Shown here: in pieces, positions 21,794-31,447 of the stretch
How the letters are laid out: each line of letters starts with the position of its first letter
Position numbering within the stretch: the stretch's first letter is position 1
Source: Rickettsia typhi
GTDB taxonomy: Bacteria; Pseudomonadota; Alphaproteobacteria; Rickettsiales; UBA1997
Length of the DNA stretch: 31,664 bases
Reading direction: 5' to 3'
Assembly (NCBI GenBank): GCA_945874115.1
Contig: CAMCFD010000005.1
Coordinates: 1-31,664 of the forward strand
Translations under genes and position numbers: made by a program
Notes under the pieces: generated by a model
Told to the model about the DNA's origin: nothing
What the model saw: only the letters and a program-made list of their open reading frames with translations
The model's database searches: none

Positions 21794-24700
21794 GTGATTC
21801 AAAATCGTAGCTTCGATCAAGTTGTTCTGAGAAAAAGTTTCAGCAACAACACAGACAAGGCTGAAATTCCTTACCTTGCATCTTTACAAAAAAATTCTTA
21901 CGAAAAGTTTTTGCAGATTAGCATTGACTCTAAAAAAAGAGAAAATGTCGGAATTCAATCTGTCTTCAACTCTTTCTTTCCAATTTCAGATTCTGCCGAA
22001 AAAATTACGGTTGAGTTTCTTGAATATTCTCTAGGGAAACCAAAATATGAAGCGCACGAATGTTTGTCTGCGGGCAGATCATTCGCTTCTCCACTTTATG
22101 CGCAACTTCGCTTAATTTTGTGGAATAAAGAAAATAACAGCGATGTTAAAGAAATTCGCTCAATCAAAGAACAAGAAGTTTATCTTTGCGACGTTCCTTT
22201 GATGACTGCGACTTCAAGCTTCATTATCAATGGCGCTGAACGCGTTATCGTGTCACAAATGAGAAGAGCTCCCGGCGTGTTTTTCGACAGCGACAGCGGC
22301 AAAGTTTCTGACTCGAAATCTTACACAGCGAAAATTATTCCACATCTTGGATCGTGGCTTGATTTCGAATTTGACACGAAAGATGTCATTTATTTCAGAG
22401 TTGACAAAAAACGTAAAATCCCTGTTTCTTCTTTGCTACGTTCACTTGGAATGTCTTCACAAGAAATTATCAGCGAATTTTATGATTCGATCGATTCATT
22501 CTTGACGCCAAACGGTTGGGCTTTAAAATTTAACGCTGACAATTTTGTCGGAAAAAAATTGCCTTATGATTTAGTTTGTGCTAAAAGCGGCGAAGTTGTT
22601 GCCAAAGAAGGCGCGAAACTTACACGCAAAAGCATCGAAAAACTTGAGGAAGCTAAGTTTGAGAACTATTTATTGACTAACGAAGTTCTTCCCGGATACA
22701 TCATTTCGCAAGATTTGATTGACCCAGAAACTGGCGAATTGCTTTTAGAAGCTGGCGCGATTGTTACTTTTGAAAGCTTAGACATTTTGAAAAAATTGAA
22801 ATTTGCAAAAGTTTCGATTGTGAATCCAAGCAAGTCAGACATTGGGCCCTACCTTTATAACACAATGTTGCTTGACAAAAATCAATCGCAAAAAGATGCG
22901 CTTTTTGATATTTATAAAGCGATCAAATTAGGCGAAGCTCCGTCTTCAGTTGAAGTTGCGCAAAACTATTTCAACAGCTTGTTTTTCTCAGAAACGCGTT
23001 ATCATTTGTCAGACGTTGGTCGTATGAAAATGAACCATCGCCTTGATTTGAAAACTGACATCAGCGTGCTTCACCTTACTCACGAAGATATCAAAAAAAC
23101 GATCAAAATTTTAAGTTTGACGAAACATAACGACTTGAAAACTGACGATATCGATAACTTAGCAAACAGACGCGTGCGTGCCGTTGGCGAGTTGATCGAA
23201 AATCAGATGAGAATCGGTATGGCGCGAGTTGAGAAATCAATTATCGAAAAATTAAATTCTAGTGAAGCTGATTCAATCATGCCGCAAAGCTTGATTAATT
23301 CTAAGCCATTGATTACTGCGATTAAAGATTTCTTTGCTACTTCGCAATTGTCACAGTTTATGGACCAAACTAACCCCCTTTCTGACATTACGCACAAGCG
23401 TCGTTTGTCAGCTTTAGGACCCGGTGGTTTGACTCGTGAACGCGCTGGCTTTGAAGTTCGTGACGTACATCCAACTCATTATGGTCGAATTTGTCCAATT
23501 GAAACGCCGGAAGGCCCGAATATTGGATTGATCAACTCTTTGGCGACTTTTGCGCGCGTTAATGAATATGGATTTATCGAAACTCCTTATCGCAAAGTTA
23601 TCAACGGAAAATTAACCGACGAAGTTGTTTATTTGTCAGCGATGAATGAAGTTGATCACGTGATTGCGCCTGCTTCGATTGAAGTTGACAAAAATGGTAA
23701 AATCACTGTTGATTTAATAAGTTGCCGAAAAAATGGCGAATTTATTATGGCAACTCCTGATAAAATCGATTTTGCTGATATTTCAACAAGACAGATTATC
23801 TCGATTGCGACAACTTTGATTCCATTCCTTGAAAACGATGATGCGAACCGTGCTTTGATGGGTGCGAACATGCAACGTCAAGCAGTTCCATTGTTGAAAC
23901 CTGACGCTCCATTGATTGGAACAGGGATTGAAGCAATTATCGCAGCCGATTCTGGCGCGGTTATCAAAACAGCTTTTGACGGCGTTGTTAAATTTGTTGA
24001 CGCCAGCAAAGTTGTTGTTGAATCGCTTAATTCAGAAGGATTGCCACATGTTGAGATTTATAATTTAGCGAAATATGTCAGAACGAACCAAGATACTTGC
24101 GTTAACCAAAGACCGATTGTTGAAGTTGGACAAAAAGTTAAAGCAGGACAAATTCTAACTGACGGCCACTCAATTAAAAATGGCGAATTGGCTTTAGGTA
24201 AAAACGTTCGCGTGGCTTTCATGCCTTGGAACGGATATAACTTTGAAGATTCAATCATCATTTCTGAGCGCTTGCTTTCAAGCGACACTTTCACCTCTGT
24301 CCATATTGAAGAGCTTGAAGTTGTTGCCAGAGACACACGTTTAGGGCCCGAAGAGATCACTCGCGACATTCCGAATGTGAACGAAGAATCTTTAGGAAAA
24401 CTTGACGAAGAAGGCATTATCCACATTGGCGCCGAAGTTAAACCGGGAGATTTATTGGTCGGTAAAACTACGCCAAAAAGTGAAGCTCCGGTTACACCTG
24501 AAGAAAAACTTTTGCGTGTAATTTTCGGTGAAAAAGCCTCTGACGTAAAAGACTCTTCGCTTTATGCTCCTACGGGAATTAGCGGAACAGTTGTTGACGT
24601 AAAAGTTTTCTCTCGCAAAGGAATTGAAAAAGACGAAAGATCGATTTATATCGAAATGCAACAAATCGAAAAACTTACCAAAGAAAAAGATTTGCGTGTT

Positions 24701-25885
24701 TCTTTCCTTGAAACTTCGTTGAAAGAAGCTTTGATCGGTTTGTTTATCGGCAAAAAATTGACCAACAATCTTGAAAGAATAAAGTCAAAATCTAAACTTG
24801 AAAAAGAAGAACTTGAATCTTTATCGAAAAATGTTTTGGTTAAAATTGCGATCGACGACGCTAAGGCCATGGATAAAGCGGAAAAAATCGTTAAATCTCA
24901 CAATAAAGAAGTTAGCGAAATCGAAAAAGAATTTTCTGAGAAAGTTGCTAGAATTAAAGCTGGTGACGAACTTGGACAAGGCGTTTTGAAAATCGTTAAA
25001 GTTTATGTTGCGTCGAAATATCGCTTGCAACCTGGTGATAAAATGGCGGGACGTCACGGTAACAAAGGTGTCGTTTCTAAAATTGCGCCAGTTGAAGATA
25101 TGCCATATTCGCAAGATGGTGAACCAGTTGATATCGTGTTGAACCCACTTGGCGTTCCTTCGCGTATGAACGTTGGTCAAATTCTTGAAACGCATTTAGG
25201 CTGGGCCTCAAAAAATATCGGTAAGCAAATTACTGCGATTTTTGAAGAAGCTGCTAATCAAAAGGCTGAAATCGTTAAACAATTGCGCAAAAAAATCTTG
25301 CAAGTTTATTCACTTGAAAGAGAAAAAGCGCTTATCGAAAAAATGGACGACGATCAATTGATTGATTTTGCACAAAAATTGCAAAATGGTGTTCCGTTTG
25401 CAACGGGAGCTTTCGAAGGCATAAAAGAAGAATATATTTCTGACTTGCTTGAAATTGCTGGCGTTGACAGATCGGGCCAAACTGAGCTTTTTGACGGCAA
25501 AACCGGACAAAAATTCGATCGTAAAATCACGGTTGGTTACATCTATATGTTGAAACTTCATCACCTTGTTGATGATAAAATTCACGCTCGTTCGATTGGG
25601 CCATATAGTCTTATTACTCAGCAACCTTTGGGCGGTAAATCGCACTTCGGTGGTCAAAGATTCGGTGAGATGGAATGTTGGGCGCTTCAAGCTTATGGCG
25701 CAGCTTATTCATTGCAAGAAATGCTCACGGTTAAATCTGATGACGTTGTTGGCAGAATCAAGATTTATGAGTCAATCATTCAGGGCAACCAGAACTTTAA
25801 TTGCAGCATACCAGAGTCATTTAACGTTATGATCAAAGAGGTTAGGTCGCTTGGTTTGAATATTGAGCTAGTTGAAGAGAAATAA
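21794..25885 (+). CDS. rpoB: DNA-directed RNA polymerase subunit beta
   Basis: Beta subunit of RNA polymerase, 1363 aa, close to the alphaproteobacterial norm. It starts at GTG with a Shine-Dalgarno-like TAGGAG 7 bases upstream, one of the few clear ones in the window. The rifampicin pocket is at residues 517-541: Q521, D524, H534, S539 and L541 correspond to E. coli Q513, D516, H526, S531 and L533 and are all of the sensitive type. G-P-G-G-L-T-R-E-R follows at 542-550. Catalytic-core segments include N-G-Y-N-F-E-D-S-I-I and K-M-A-G-R-H-G-N-K-G-V. The C-terminal G-G-K-S-H-F-G-G-Q-R-F-G-E-M-E is intact. Confidence 0.99.
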   Translation: MIQNRSFDQVVLRKSFSNNTDKAEIPYLASLQKNSYEKFLQISIDSKKRENVGIQSVFNSFFPISDSAEKITVEFLEYSLGKPKYEAHECLSAGRSFASPLYAQLRLILWNKENNSDVKEIRSIKEQEVYLCDVPLMTATSSFIINGAERVIVSQMRRAPGVFFDSDSGKVSDSKSYTAKIIPHLGSWLDFEFDTKDVIYFRVDKKRKIPVSSLLRSLGMSSQEIISEFYDSIDSFLTPNGWALKFNADNFVGKKLPYDLVCAKSGEVVAKEGAKLTRKSIEKLEEAKFENYLLTNEVLPGYIISQDLIDPETGELLLEAGAIVTFESLDILKKLKFAKVSIVNPSKSDIGPYLYNTMLLDKNQSQKDALFDIYKAIKLGEAPSSVEVAQNYFNSLFFSETRYHLSDVGRMKMNHRLDLKTDISVLHLTHEDIKKTIKILSLTKHNDLKTDDIDNLANRRVRAVGELIENQMRIGMARVEKSIIEKLNSSEADSIMPQSLINSKPLITAIKDFFATSQLSQFMDQTNPLSDITHKRRLSALGPGGLTRERAGFEVRDVHPTHYGRICPIETPEGPNIGLINSLATFARVNEYGFIETPYRKVINGKLTDEVVYLSAMNEVDHVIAPASIEVDKNGKITVDLISCRKNGEFIMATPDKIDFADISTRQIISIATTLIPFLENDDANRALMGANMQRQAVPLLKPDAPLIGTGIEAIIAADSGAVIKTAFDGVVKFVDASKVVVESLNSEGLPHVEIYNLAKYVRTNQDTCVNQRPIVEVGQKVKAGQILTDGHSIKNGELALGKNVRVAFMPWNGYNFEDSIIISERLLSSDTFTSVHIEELEVVARDTRLGPEEITRDIPNVNEESLGKLDEEGIIHIGAEVKPGDLLVGKTTPKSEAPVTPEEKLLRVIFGEKASDVKDSSLYAPTGISGTVVDVKVFSRKGIEKDERSIYIEMQQIEKLTKEKDLRVSFLETSLKEALIGLFIGKKLTNNLERIKSKSKLEKEELESLSKNVLVKIAIDDAKAMDKAEKIVKSHNKEVSEIEKEFSEKVARIKAGDELGQGVLKIVKVYVASKYRLQPGDKMAGRHGNKGVVSKIAPVEDMPYSQDGEPVDIVLNPLGVPSRMNVGQILETHLGWASKNIGKQITAIFEEAANQKAEIVKQLRKKILQVYSLEREKALIEKMDDDQLIDFAQKLQNGVPFATGAFEGIKEEYISDLLEIAGVDRSGQTELFDGKTGQKFDRKITVGYIYMLKLHHLVDDKIHARSIGPYSLITQQPLGGKSHFGGQRFGEMECWALQAYGAAYSLQEMLTVKSDDVVGRIKIYESIIQGNQNFNCSIPESFNVMIKEVRSLGLNIELVEEK

Positions 25886-25959
25886 AAGTTTGGGGTTGAA
25901 ACACACCCCAAGCAAGTTGATTGAAAGAAAAGAGATTACAAAAATAAAAATAAAAAACT

Positions 25960-28900
25960 ATGTCATTAGCAGGAACTTCTTCACACGGTCTTTTAAGTTT
26001 AAACTCAAATGCAGCGGTTGATCTACTTGAATTTAATGCGATTAAAATCACGGTAGCCAGCCCAGAAAAAATTCGTTCATGGTCATTTGGCGAAGTTTTA
26101 AAGCCAGAAACTATCAACTATAGAACATTTAAACCTGAAAGAGACGGTTTATTTTGCGCCAGAATTTTTGGTCCAATTAAAGATTATGAATGTTTGTGCG
26201 GAAAATATAAGCGCATAAAATATAAAGGAATTGTCTGCGAAAAATGTGGCGTTGAAGTTACTTCTTCAAAAGTTCGCCGCGAAAGAATGGGACACATTGA
26301 GCTTGCTGCTCCTGTCGTTCACATTTGGTTCTTAAAATCACTTCCATCTAGAATTAGCACGCTTTTAGGCGTAAGCTTAAAATCGATCGAAAAAGTTATT
26401 TATTTCGAAAATTATATCGTTACTGACGCTTTGATGTCGCCAATTAAAGAAGGCGAAATTTTGAGCGAAGATGAATATCAAAAAGCACTTGACGAACATG
26501 GAATTGGAAGTTTTGTTGCCGAAATGGGCGCCGAAGCTGTGCAAAAAATGCTTGGCAAACTTGATTTAAAAACATTGCAAACAGATTTGCGCGCAGATTT
26601 ATCAACGCAAACTTCTGACATTAAGAAAGAAAAAATCATCAAAAGATTGAAGTTGGTTGAACAGTTCCTTGAGTCTGACAACAGCCCAGCTTGGATGGTG
26701 ATGAATGTTCTTCCAATTATCCCACCTGACATTCGTCCACTTGTGATGCTTGATGGCGGACGTTTTGCGACATCTGACTTGAACGAACTTTATCGTCGCG
26801 TAATCAACCGCAACAACCGTTTGCGTCGCTTGATCGAACTTTCTGCTCCTGAAGTCATCATTCGCAACGAAAAAAGAATGTTGCAAGAATCGGTTGACGC
26901 TTTGCTTGACAACGGCAGAAGTGGTGCGATCGTGAAAAACTCGAACAAAAAACCTTTCAAATCGTTAAGCGATATGTTGAAAGGAAAACAAGGTCGTTTC
27001 CGTCAAAACTTGCTTGGAAAACGTGTCGATTATTCTGGTCGTTCAGTTATCGTTGTTGGCCCAGAACTTAAACTTCACCAATGCGGTTTGCCGAAAAAAA
27101 TGGCGCTTGAATTATTCAAACCGTTTATTTATTCAAAACTTGAACTTTACGGAAAATCACCGTCAATCAAAGTTTCGAAAAAAATGGTAGAAACCGAAAT
27201 GTCAGAAGTTTGGGACATTTTAGACGAAGTTATTAAAGAACATCCGGTGTTGTTAAACCGCGCTCCGACTCTTCACAGACTTGGTATCCAAGCTTTCGAA
27301 CCTGTGTTGACTGAAGGTAAAGCGATTCAACTTCACCCACTTGTTTGCGCCGCTTTCAACGCCGATTTTGACGGTGACCAAATGGCTGTTCACGTTCCAT
27401 TGTCAATCGAGGCGCAAGTTGAAGCCCGCGTTTTGATGATGTCAACCAACAACATTTTGAGCCCTGCAAACGGTAAACCAATTATTGTTCCGTCTCAAGA
27501 TATTATTCTTGGCTTATATTATCTAACGATGATAAGCAAAGATTTCGATAAAGCGAAATCTAGACCAATCGCCAATGAATTCGAACTTGAACACGCGCTT
27601 CAAGCGGGTGCAGTTCAATTGCACGATAAAGTTTTATATCGCTATGTCGTTAAAAATAAAGATGGCGAACAGCAATATAAAAAGGTCGAAACTACTCCAG
27701 GTAGAATCGCGCTTTATAACATTTTACCAAAAATGTTGAAAAACGACTTCGAAACTGCGAACACAACAATGACCAAAAAAGCTGTAACAAGCTTGATTGA
27801 CCATGTTTATAGAAATTGTGGACAAAAAGAAACCGTAATGTTCTGTGATCGCGTTATGTCTCTTGGCTTCAAACAAGCCTGCTATGCGGGTATTTCAATT
27901 GGTAAAGATGACATGATCATTCCGCCAACAAAAGAAAAACACGTTAACGAGTCTTTCGAGAAAGTTAAAAAACTTGAGAAACAATATCGCGATGGTTTAA
28001 TCACTTCTGGCGAACGTTATAACAAAGTAATCGATGAATGGACTGGATGTACTGACAAAATCTCGCGCGAAATGATGGCGATGATTTCAAACTACGTCAG
28101 CCCGAAAGAAGCCAATTCAATTTTCATGATGGCTGATTCTGGTGCGAGAGGTTCTGAAACTCAGATCAAACAAGTTGCTGGTATGCGTGGTTTGATGGCA
28201 AAACCATCGGGCGAAATTATTGAAACTCCGATTATTTCAAACTTCAAAGAAGGCTTGAACGTTACGGAATATTTCATTTCTGCCCACGGTGCGAGAAAAG
28301 GTTTGGCTGATACGGCTTTGAAAACTGCGAACTCAGGTTATTTGACGCGTCGTTTGGTTGACGTTGCTCAAGACTGTATCGTAAACGAAATAGATTGCGG
28401 CACTACAAATGGCTTGATTGTTGAGCCAGTTCTTGATGACGGCCGCGTCGTTGTTTCTCTTGCTGAGCAAGTTCTTGGTCGCGTTCCGGCTGAAGATGTA
28501 AAAAGTGGCAAAGAAGTTATTGCCAAAGCTGGCGACATGATCGATGAAGAAATTGCTGATAAAATCGCACAAAGCGGAATTAAGCTGATTAAATCACGCT
28601 CGGTTCTAACTTGCGAAGCGAAAAAAGGCGTTTGCGTCAAATGTTATGGTCGCGATTTATCAAATGGCGATATCGTTGGCGTTGGTGAAGCAATCGGTGT
28701 TATTGCCGCTCAATCAATCGGTGAACCGGGAACACAGCTTACAATGAGAACGTTCCACATTGGTGGTGCGGCTCAAAGAGGGGCTGAGCAATCTGCGATT
28801 TCTGCGATTTCTGATGCGATTGTTAAATTTGCGAATAAAGGTACAATTATCAATCGTGAAGGCAAAACTATCGTTGCCGCGCGTAATTTCGAAATCACTT

Positions 28901-30081
28901 TGATTGACGAAAAAGATCAAACCGAAATTCACAGTTATAAACTTCCTTATGGTGCGACGATTGTTCACAAAAACAATGAACACGTACAAAAAGGAATGCA
29001 TTTGGCTGAGTGGGATCCATACAACATTCCAATCATTGCCGAAGTTGACGGTTTAGTAAAATTCAACGATTTAACTGAAAATGTTTCGCTTCGTGAAAAA
29101 ATCGATGAAGCTTCAGGTGTTTCAACTAAAATTGTAATTGACTGGAAACAGCACAGCAAGCAAGATTTGAAACCAAGAGTAACTATTGGCGAAAAAGATT
29201 ATTTGCTTTCTGTAAACTCAATTATCGGCGTTTCTAATGGCGATGAAATCAAAGCCGGCGATATTATTGCAAGAATTCCAAAAGAATCTTCAAAAACTCG
29301 CGATATTACTGGTGGTTTGCCACGAGTTGCTGAATTGTTTGAAGCTAGAAAACCGAAAAACGCTGCGATTATGAGCGAAATTGACGGCCATGTTCAGTTT
29401 GGAAAAGACTACAAAACTAAGCGTCGCTTAATCATTAAACCAGAAGACGCTTCAATGGAGCCGATCGAATATTCAGTCATCAAAAACAAGCATTTGTTTG
29501 TTGGCGAAGGCGATTTCGTGAAAAAAGGCGACGTGTTGGTTGATGGAAATCCTGTTCCGCACGACATTTTGAAGATTCAAGGCATGCAAGCTTTCGCGAA
29601 CTATATGGTTAACGAAGTTCAAAAAGTTTATCGTATGCAAGGCGTGAAAATCGACGACAAACATATCGAAGTAATTTTGAATATGATGTTGAAACGCGTT
29701 GCTGTTATTGACTCGGGAGACACTACATTGCTTATCGGCGAAGTAGTTGATCGCGATGTGTTTGAAGAAATCAACAAAAAGATTATCGCGCAAGATTTAA
29801 AACCGGCTCAATGTTCGCCTGTGTTGCTTGGAATTACCAAAGCTTCACTGCAAACTAAGTCATTTATTTCTGCGGCTTCGTTCCAAGAAACAACTCGCGT
29901 CTTGACTGATGCTGCGGTTCAAGGTCGAATTGACAATCTAAACGGCTTGAAAGAGAACGTAATTGTCGGTCGCTTGATTCCTGCGGGGACTGGACTTGTT
30001 GCTGCTGATTATCGCGCGACAGCCAATGTTGGCAAGAAAAAAATCGGTGGCGCAGTAGCCGAAGAATTATTAGCCGAGTAA
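25960..30081 (+). CDS. rpoC: DNA-directed RNA polymerase subunit beta'
   Basis: Catalytic subunit of RNA polymerase, 1373 aa. The zinc ribbon is C78-L-C80 and C93-E-K-C96. The active-site N-A-D-F-D-G-D-Q has Mg-binding D469, D471 and D473. The second zinc site uses C806, C885, C892 and C895. The trigger-loop region contains M-A-D-S-G-A-R-G-S and the bridge-helix stretch follows. The frame is intact to the C-terminus. It follows rpoB by 74 bases and ends 21 bases before a strong terminator. Confidence 0.99.
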   Translation: MSLAGTSSHGLLSLNSNAAVDLLEFNAIKITVASPEKIRSWSFGEVLKPETINYRTFKPERDGLFCARIFGPIKDYECLCGKYKRIKYKGIVCEKCGVEVTSSKVRRERMGHIELAAPVVHIWFLKSLPSRISTLLGVSLKSIEKVIYFENYIVTDALMSPIKEGEILSEDEYQKALDEHGIGSFVAEMGAEAVQKMLGKLDLKTLQTDLRADLSTQTSDIKKEKIIKRLKLVEQFLESDNSPAWMVMNVLPIIPPDIRPLVMLDGGRFATSDLNELYRRVINRNNRLRRLIELSAPEVIIRNEKRMLQESVDALLDNGRSGAIVKNSNKKPFKSLSDMLKGKQGRFRQNLLGKRVDYSGRSVIVVGPELKLHQCGLPKKMALELFKPFIYSKLELYGKSPSIKVSKKMVETEMSEVWDILDEVIKEHPVLLNRAPTLHRLGIQAFEPVLTEGKAIQLHPLVCAAFNADFDGDQMAVHVPLSIEAQVEARVLMMSTNNILSPANGKPIIVPSQDIILGLYYLTMISKDFDKAKSRPIANEFELEHALQAGAVQLHDKVLYRYVVKNKDGEQQYKKVETTPGRIALYNILPKMLKNDFETANTTMTKKAVTSLIDHVYRNCGQKETVMFCDRVMSLGFKQACYAGISIGKDDMIIPPTKEKHVNESFEKVKKLEKQYRDGLITSGERYNKVIDEWTGCTDKISREMMAMISNYVSPKEANSIFMMADSGARGSETQIKQVAGMRGLMAKPSGEIIETPIISNFKEGLNVTEYFISAHGARKGLADTALKTANSGYLTRRLVDVAQDCIVNEIDCGTTNGLIVEPVLDDGRVVVSLAEQVLGRVPAEDVKSGKEVIAKAGDMIDEEIADKIAQSGIKLIKSRSVLTCEAKKGVCVKCYGRDLSNGDIVGVGEAIGVIAAQSIGEPGTQLTMRTFHIGGAAQRGAEQSAISAISDAIVKFANKGTIINREGKTIVAARNFEITLIDEKDQTEIHSYKLPYGATIVHKNNEHVQKGMHLAEWDPYNIPIIAEVDGLVKFNDLTENVSLREKIDEASGVSTKIVIDWKQHSKQDLKPRVTIGEKDYLLSVNSIIGVSNGDEIKAGDIIARIPKESSKTRDITGGLPRVAELFEARKPKNAAIMSEIDGHVQFGKDYKTKRRLIIKPEDASMEPIEYSVIKNKHLFVGEGDFVKKGDVLVDGNPVPHDILKIQGMQAFANYMVNEVQKVYRMQGVKIDDKHIEVILNMMLKRVAVIDSGDTTLLIGEVVDRDVFEEINKKIIAQDLKPAQCSPVLLGITKASLQTKSFISAASFQETTRVLTDAAVQGRIDNLNGLKENVIVGRLIPAGTGLVAADYRATANVGKKKIGGAVAEELLAE

Positions 30082-30102
30082 TCGCGCTAACGCTTTAAAA
30101 AT

Positions 30103-30142
30103 AAGCCCGCGGAGAGATTGTTTTTCTCCGCGGGCTTTTTTT
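30103..30142 (+). terminator. Strong rho-independent terminator after rpoC
   Basis: AAGCCCGCGGAGA (30103-30115) is perfectly complementary to TCTCCGCGGGCTT (30125-30137) around a 9-base loop, and a T-run (30136-30142) follows. This 13-bp GC-rich stem ends the secE-to-rpoC gene block and is the clearest terminator in the window. Confidence 0.95.
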
Positions 30143-30206
30143 CTTTTCAAGAAAAACAAATCACCAAATAAGAATCAGCTAACACCATTTCCTCAAAACG
30201 CAATTA

Positions 30207-30234
30207 TTGCATTTAAATTTTTCCAAATTACAAT
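30207..30234 (+). promoter_or_regulatory. Promoter of yejE
   Basis: -35 TTGCAT (30207-30212), 16-base spacer, -10 TACAAT (30229-30234). Transcription would begin near 30241, so the yejE start at 30303 is used rather than the TTG at 30207, which lies inside the -35. Confidence 0.55.
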
Positions 30235-30302
30235 CAAATCTCTCTTTTGCGAGCAAAATCAGCGCGAAGAAAAATTGCTACACAAATTTCTTTGAAATAT
30301 TT

Positions 30303-31307
30303 ATGTCAAAAAATTGGCTCAAATTTAAAGCGAATCGCCGCGGATATTATTCGCTGATAATTCTTCTCACCCTTTTTTCGACCTCGCTTTTTGCCGAATT
30401 TATCGCGAGCGACAAGCCAATAATTCTGCGCTTCGATGACAAAATTTATTTCCCGATATTTCAAAATATTACAGAAAAAGAATTGGGCGGAGTTTTTGAA
30501 ACTGCTGCCGATTTTCGCGATTTAGAAGTTGTAAAATTGGCGCTAGAAAACTCGAAAAACTGGATGATTTGGCCACCAATTCGCTTTTCTTACGACACCA
30601 TAAATTATGATTTAGAAAAACCGGCGCCTTCAAAACCAAATTCGCAAAATTTGTTAGGCACAGACGACAGCGCCAGAGACGTGTTCGCGCGCACAATTTA
30701 TGGCATCAGAATTTCGTTGTTATTCGGCCTAATTTTAAGTTTTCTCAGCCTCACTTTAGCAATTTTAATTGGCGCAATTCAAGGCTATTTTGGCGGCAAA
30801 ATCGACATTTTGGGGCAAAGATTTACCGAAATTTGGTCATCGATGCCGGTTTTGTTTTTGTTGATTATTTTGTCGTCAATAATACAACCCGGATTTTTCA
30901 CTTTATTGCTCTTGATGCTTCTGTTTAGCTGGATTGGCCTTGCTTCAATTATTCGCGCCGAATTTTTGCGCATAAAAAATTTCGATTTCGTTTTGGCCGC
31001 AAAAGCCCTTGGCGCAAGCAATTCACGCATAATGTTTCACCATATTTTACCAAATGCTTCACCGATTATCATCGCCAACCTCGCATTTTTGTTAAGCGCG
31101 TCAATCATAACATTAACTTCGCTCGATTTTCTTGGCCTTGGAATGCCTACAGGTTCGCCGTCTCTTGGCGAATTGCTTTCTCAGGGGAAAAATAACATCA
31201 ACGCTTATCACCTTGGAATTGTTGGCTTTAGCGTCATTTCTATAATTCTCATCACATTGATTTTTGTCGGAGAAGCCCTGCGCGACACATTTGACAGTCG
31301 AAAATAA
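30303..31307 (+). CDS. yejE: YejE-type peptide ABC transporter permease
   Basis: Inner-membrane permease of the YejABEF (microcin C / oligopeptide) importer family. With the ATG at 30303 the protein is 334 aa and begins with the typical N-W-L-K-F-K-A-N-R-R-G-Y-Y-S-L (4-18). TM1 is about 16-34. A periplasmic loop contains W-P-P-I-R-F-S-Y-D-T-I-N-Y-D (90-103) and L-L-G-T-D-D-S-A-R-D-V (117-127), characteristic of YejE. Five further membrane segments follow, with the ATPase-contacting EAA loop at about 220-251 (A-A-K-A-L-G-A-S then H-H-I-L-P-N). The partner genes yejA, yejB and yejF are not in the window, so it is an orphan here. It has its own promoter after the rpoC terminator. Confidence 0.93.
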   Translation: MSKNWLKFKANRRGYYSLIILLTLFSTSLFAEFIASDKPIILRFDDKIYFPIFQNITEKELGGVFETAADFRDLEVVKLALENSKNWMIWPPIRFSYDTINYDLEKPAPSKPNSQNLLGTDDSARDVFARTIYGIRISLLFGLILSFLSLTLAILIGAIQGYFGGKIDILGQRFTEIWSSMPVLFLLIILSSIIQPGFFTLLLLMLLFSWIGLASIIRAEFLRIKNFDFVLAAKALGASNSRIMFHHILPNASPIIIANLAFLLSASIITLTSLDFLGLGMPTGSPSLGELLSQGKNNINAYHLGIVGFSVISIILITLIFVGEALRDTFDSRK

Positions 31308-31350
31308 TGCTACAAAAAATTTATTTTCACCAAAAACATAACAAATTTTC

Positions 31351-31378
31351 TTGCAAAGATTGTTTTTTGCTGTAAAAT
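31351..31378 (+). promoter_or_regulatory. Promoter of the PDH lipoyl-domain gene
   Basis: -35 TTGCAA (31351-31356), 16-base spacer, -10 TAAAAT (31373-31378), 69 bases before the ATG at 31448. It shares GCTGTAAAAT with the rplK promoter. No convincing terminator separates it from yejE. Confidence 0.55.
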
Positions 31379-31447
31379 TCGACGAAATAATTCGCACGTC
31401 TTTTCAAAAATTTTTGACAAAGGCGGCAAAAATAAATTAACAAAACT

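Noticed and set aside
30207..30302. Longer yejE start adding 32 residues
   Set aside because: The first codon would be TTG and lies inside the predicted -35 box; the YejE family starts near the N-W-x-x-F-K-A-N-R-R-G motif.
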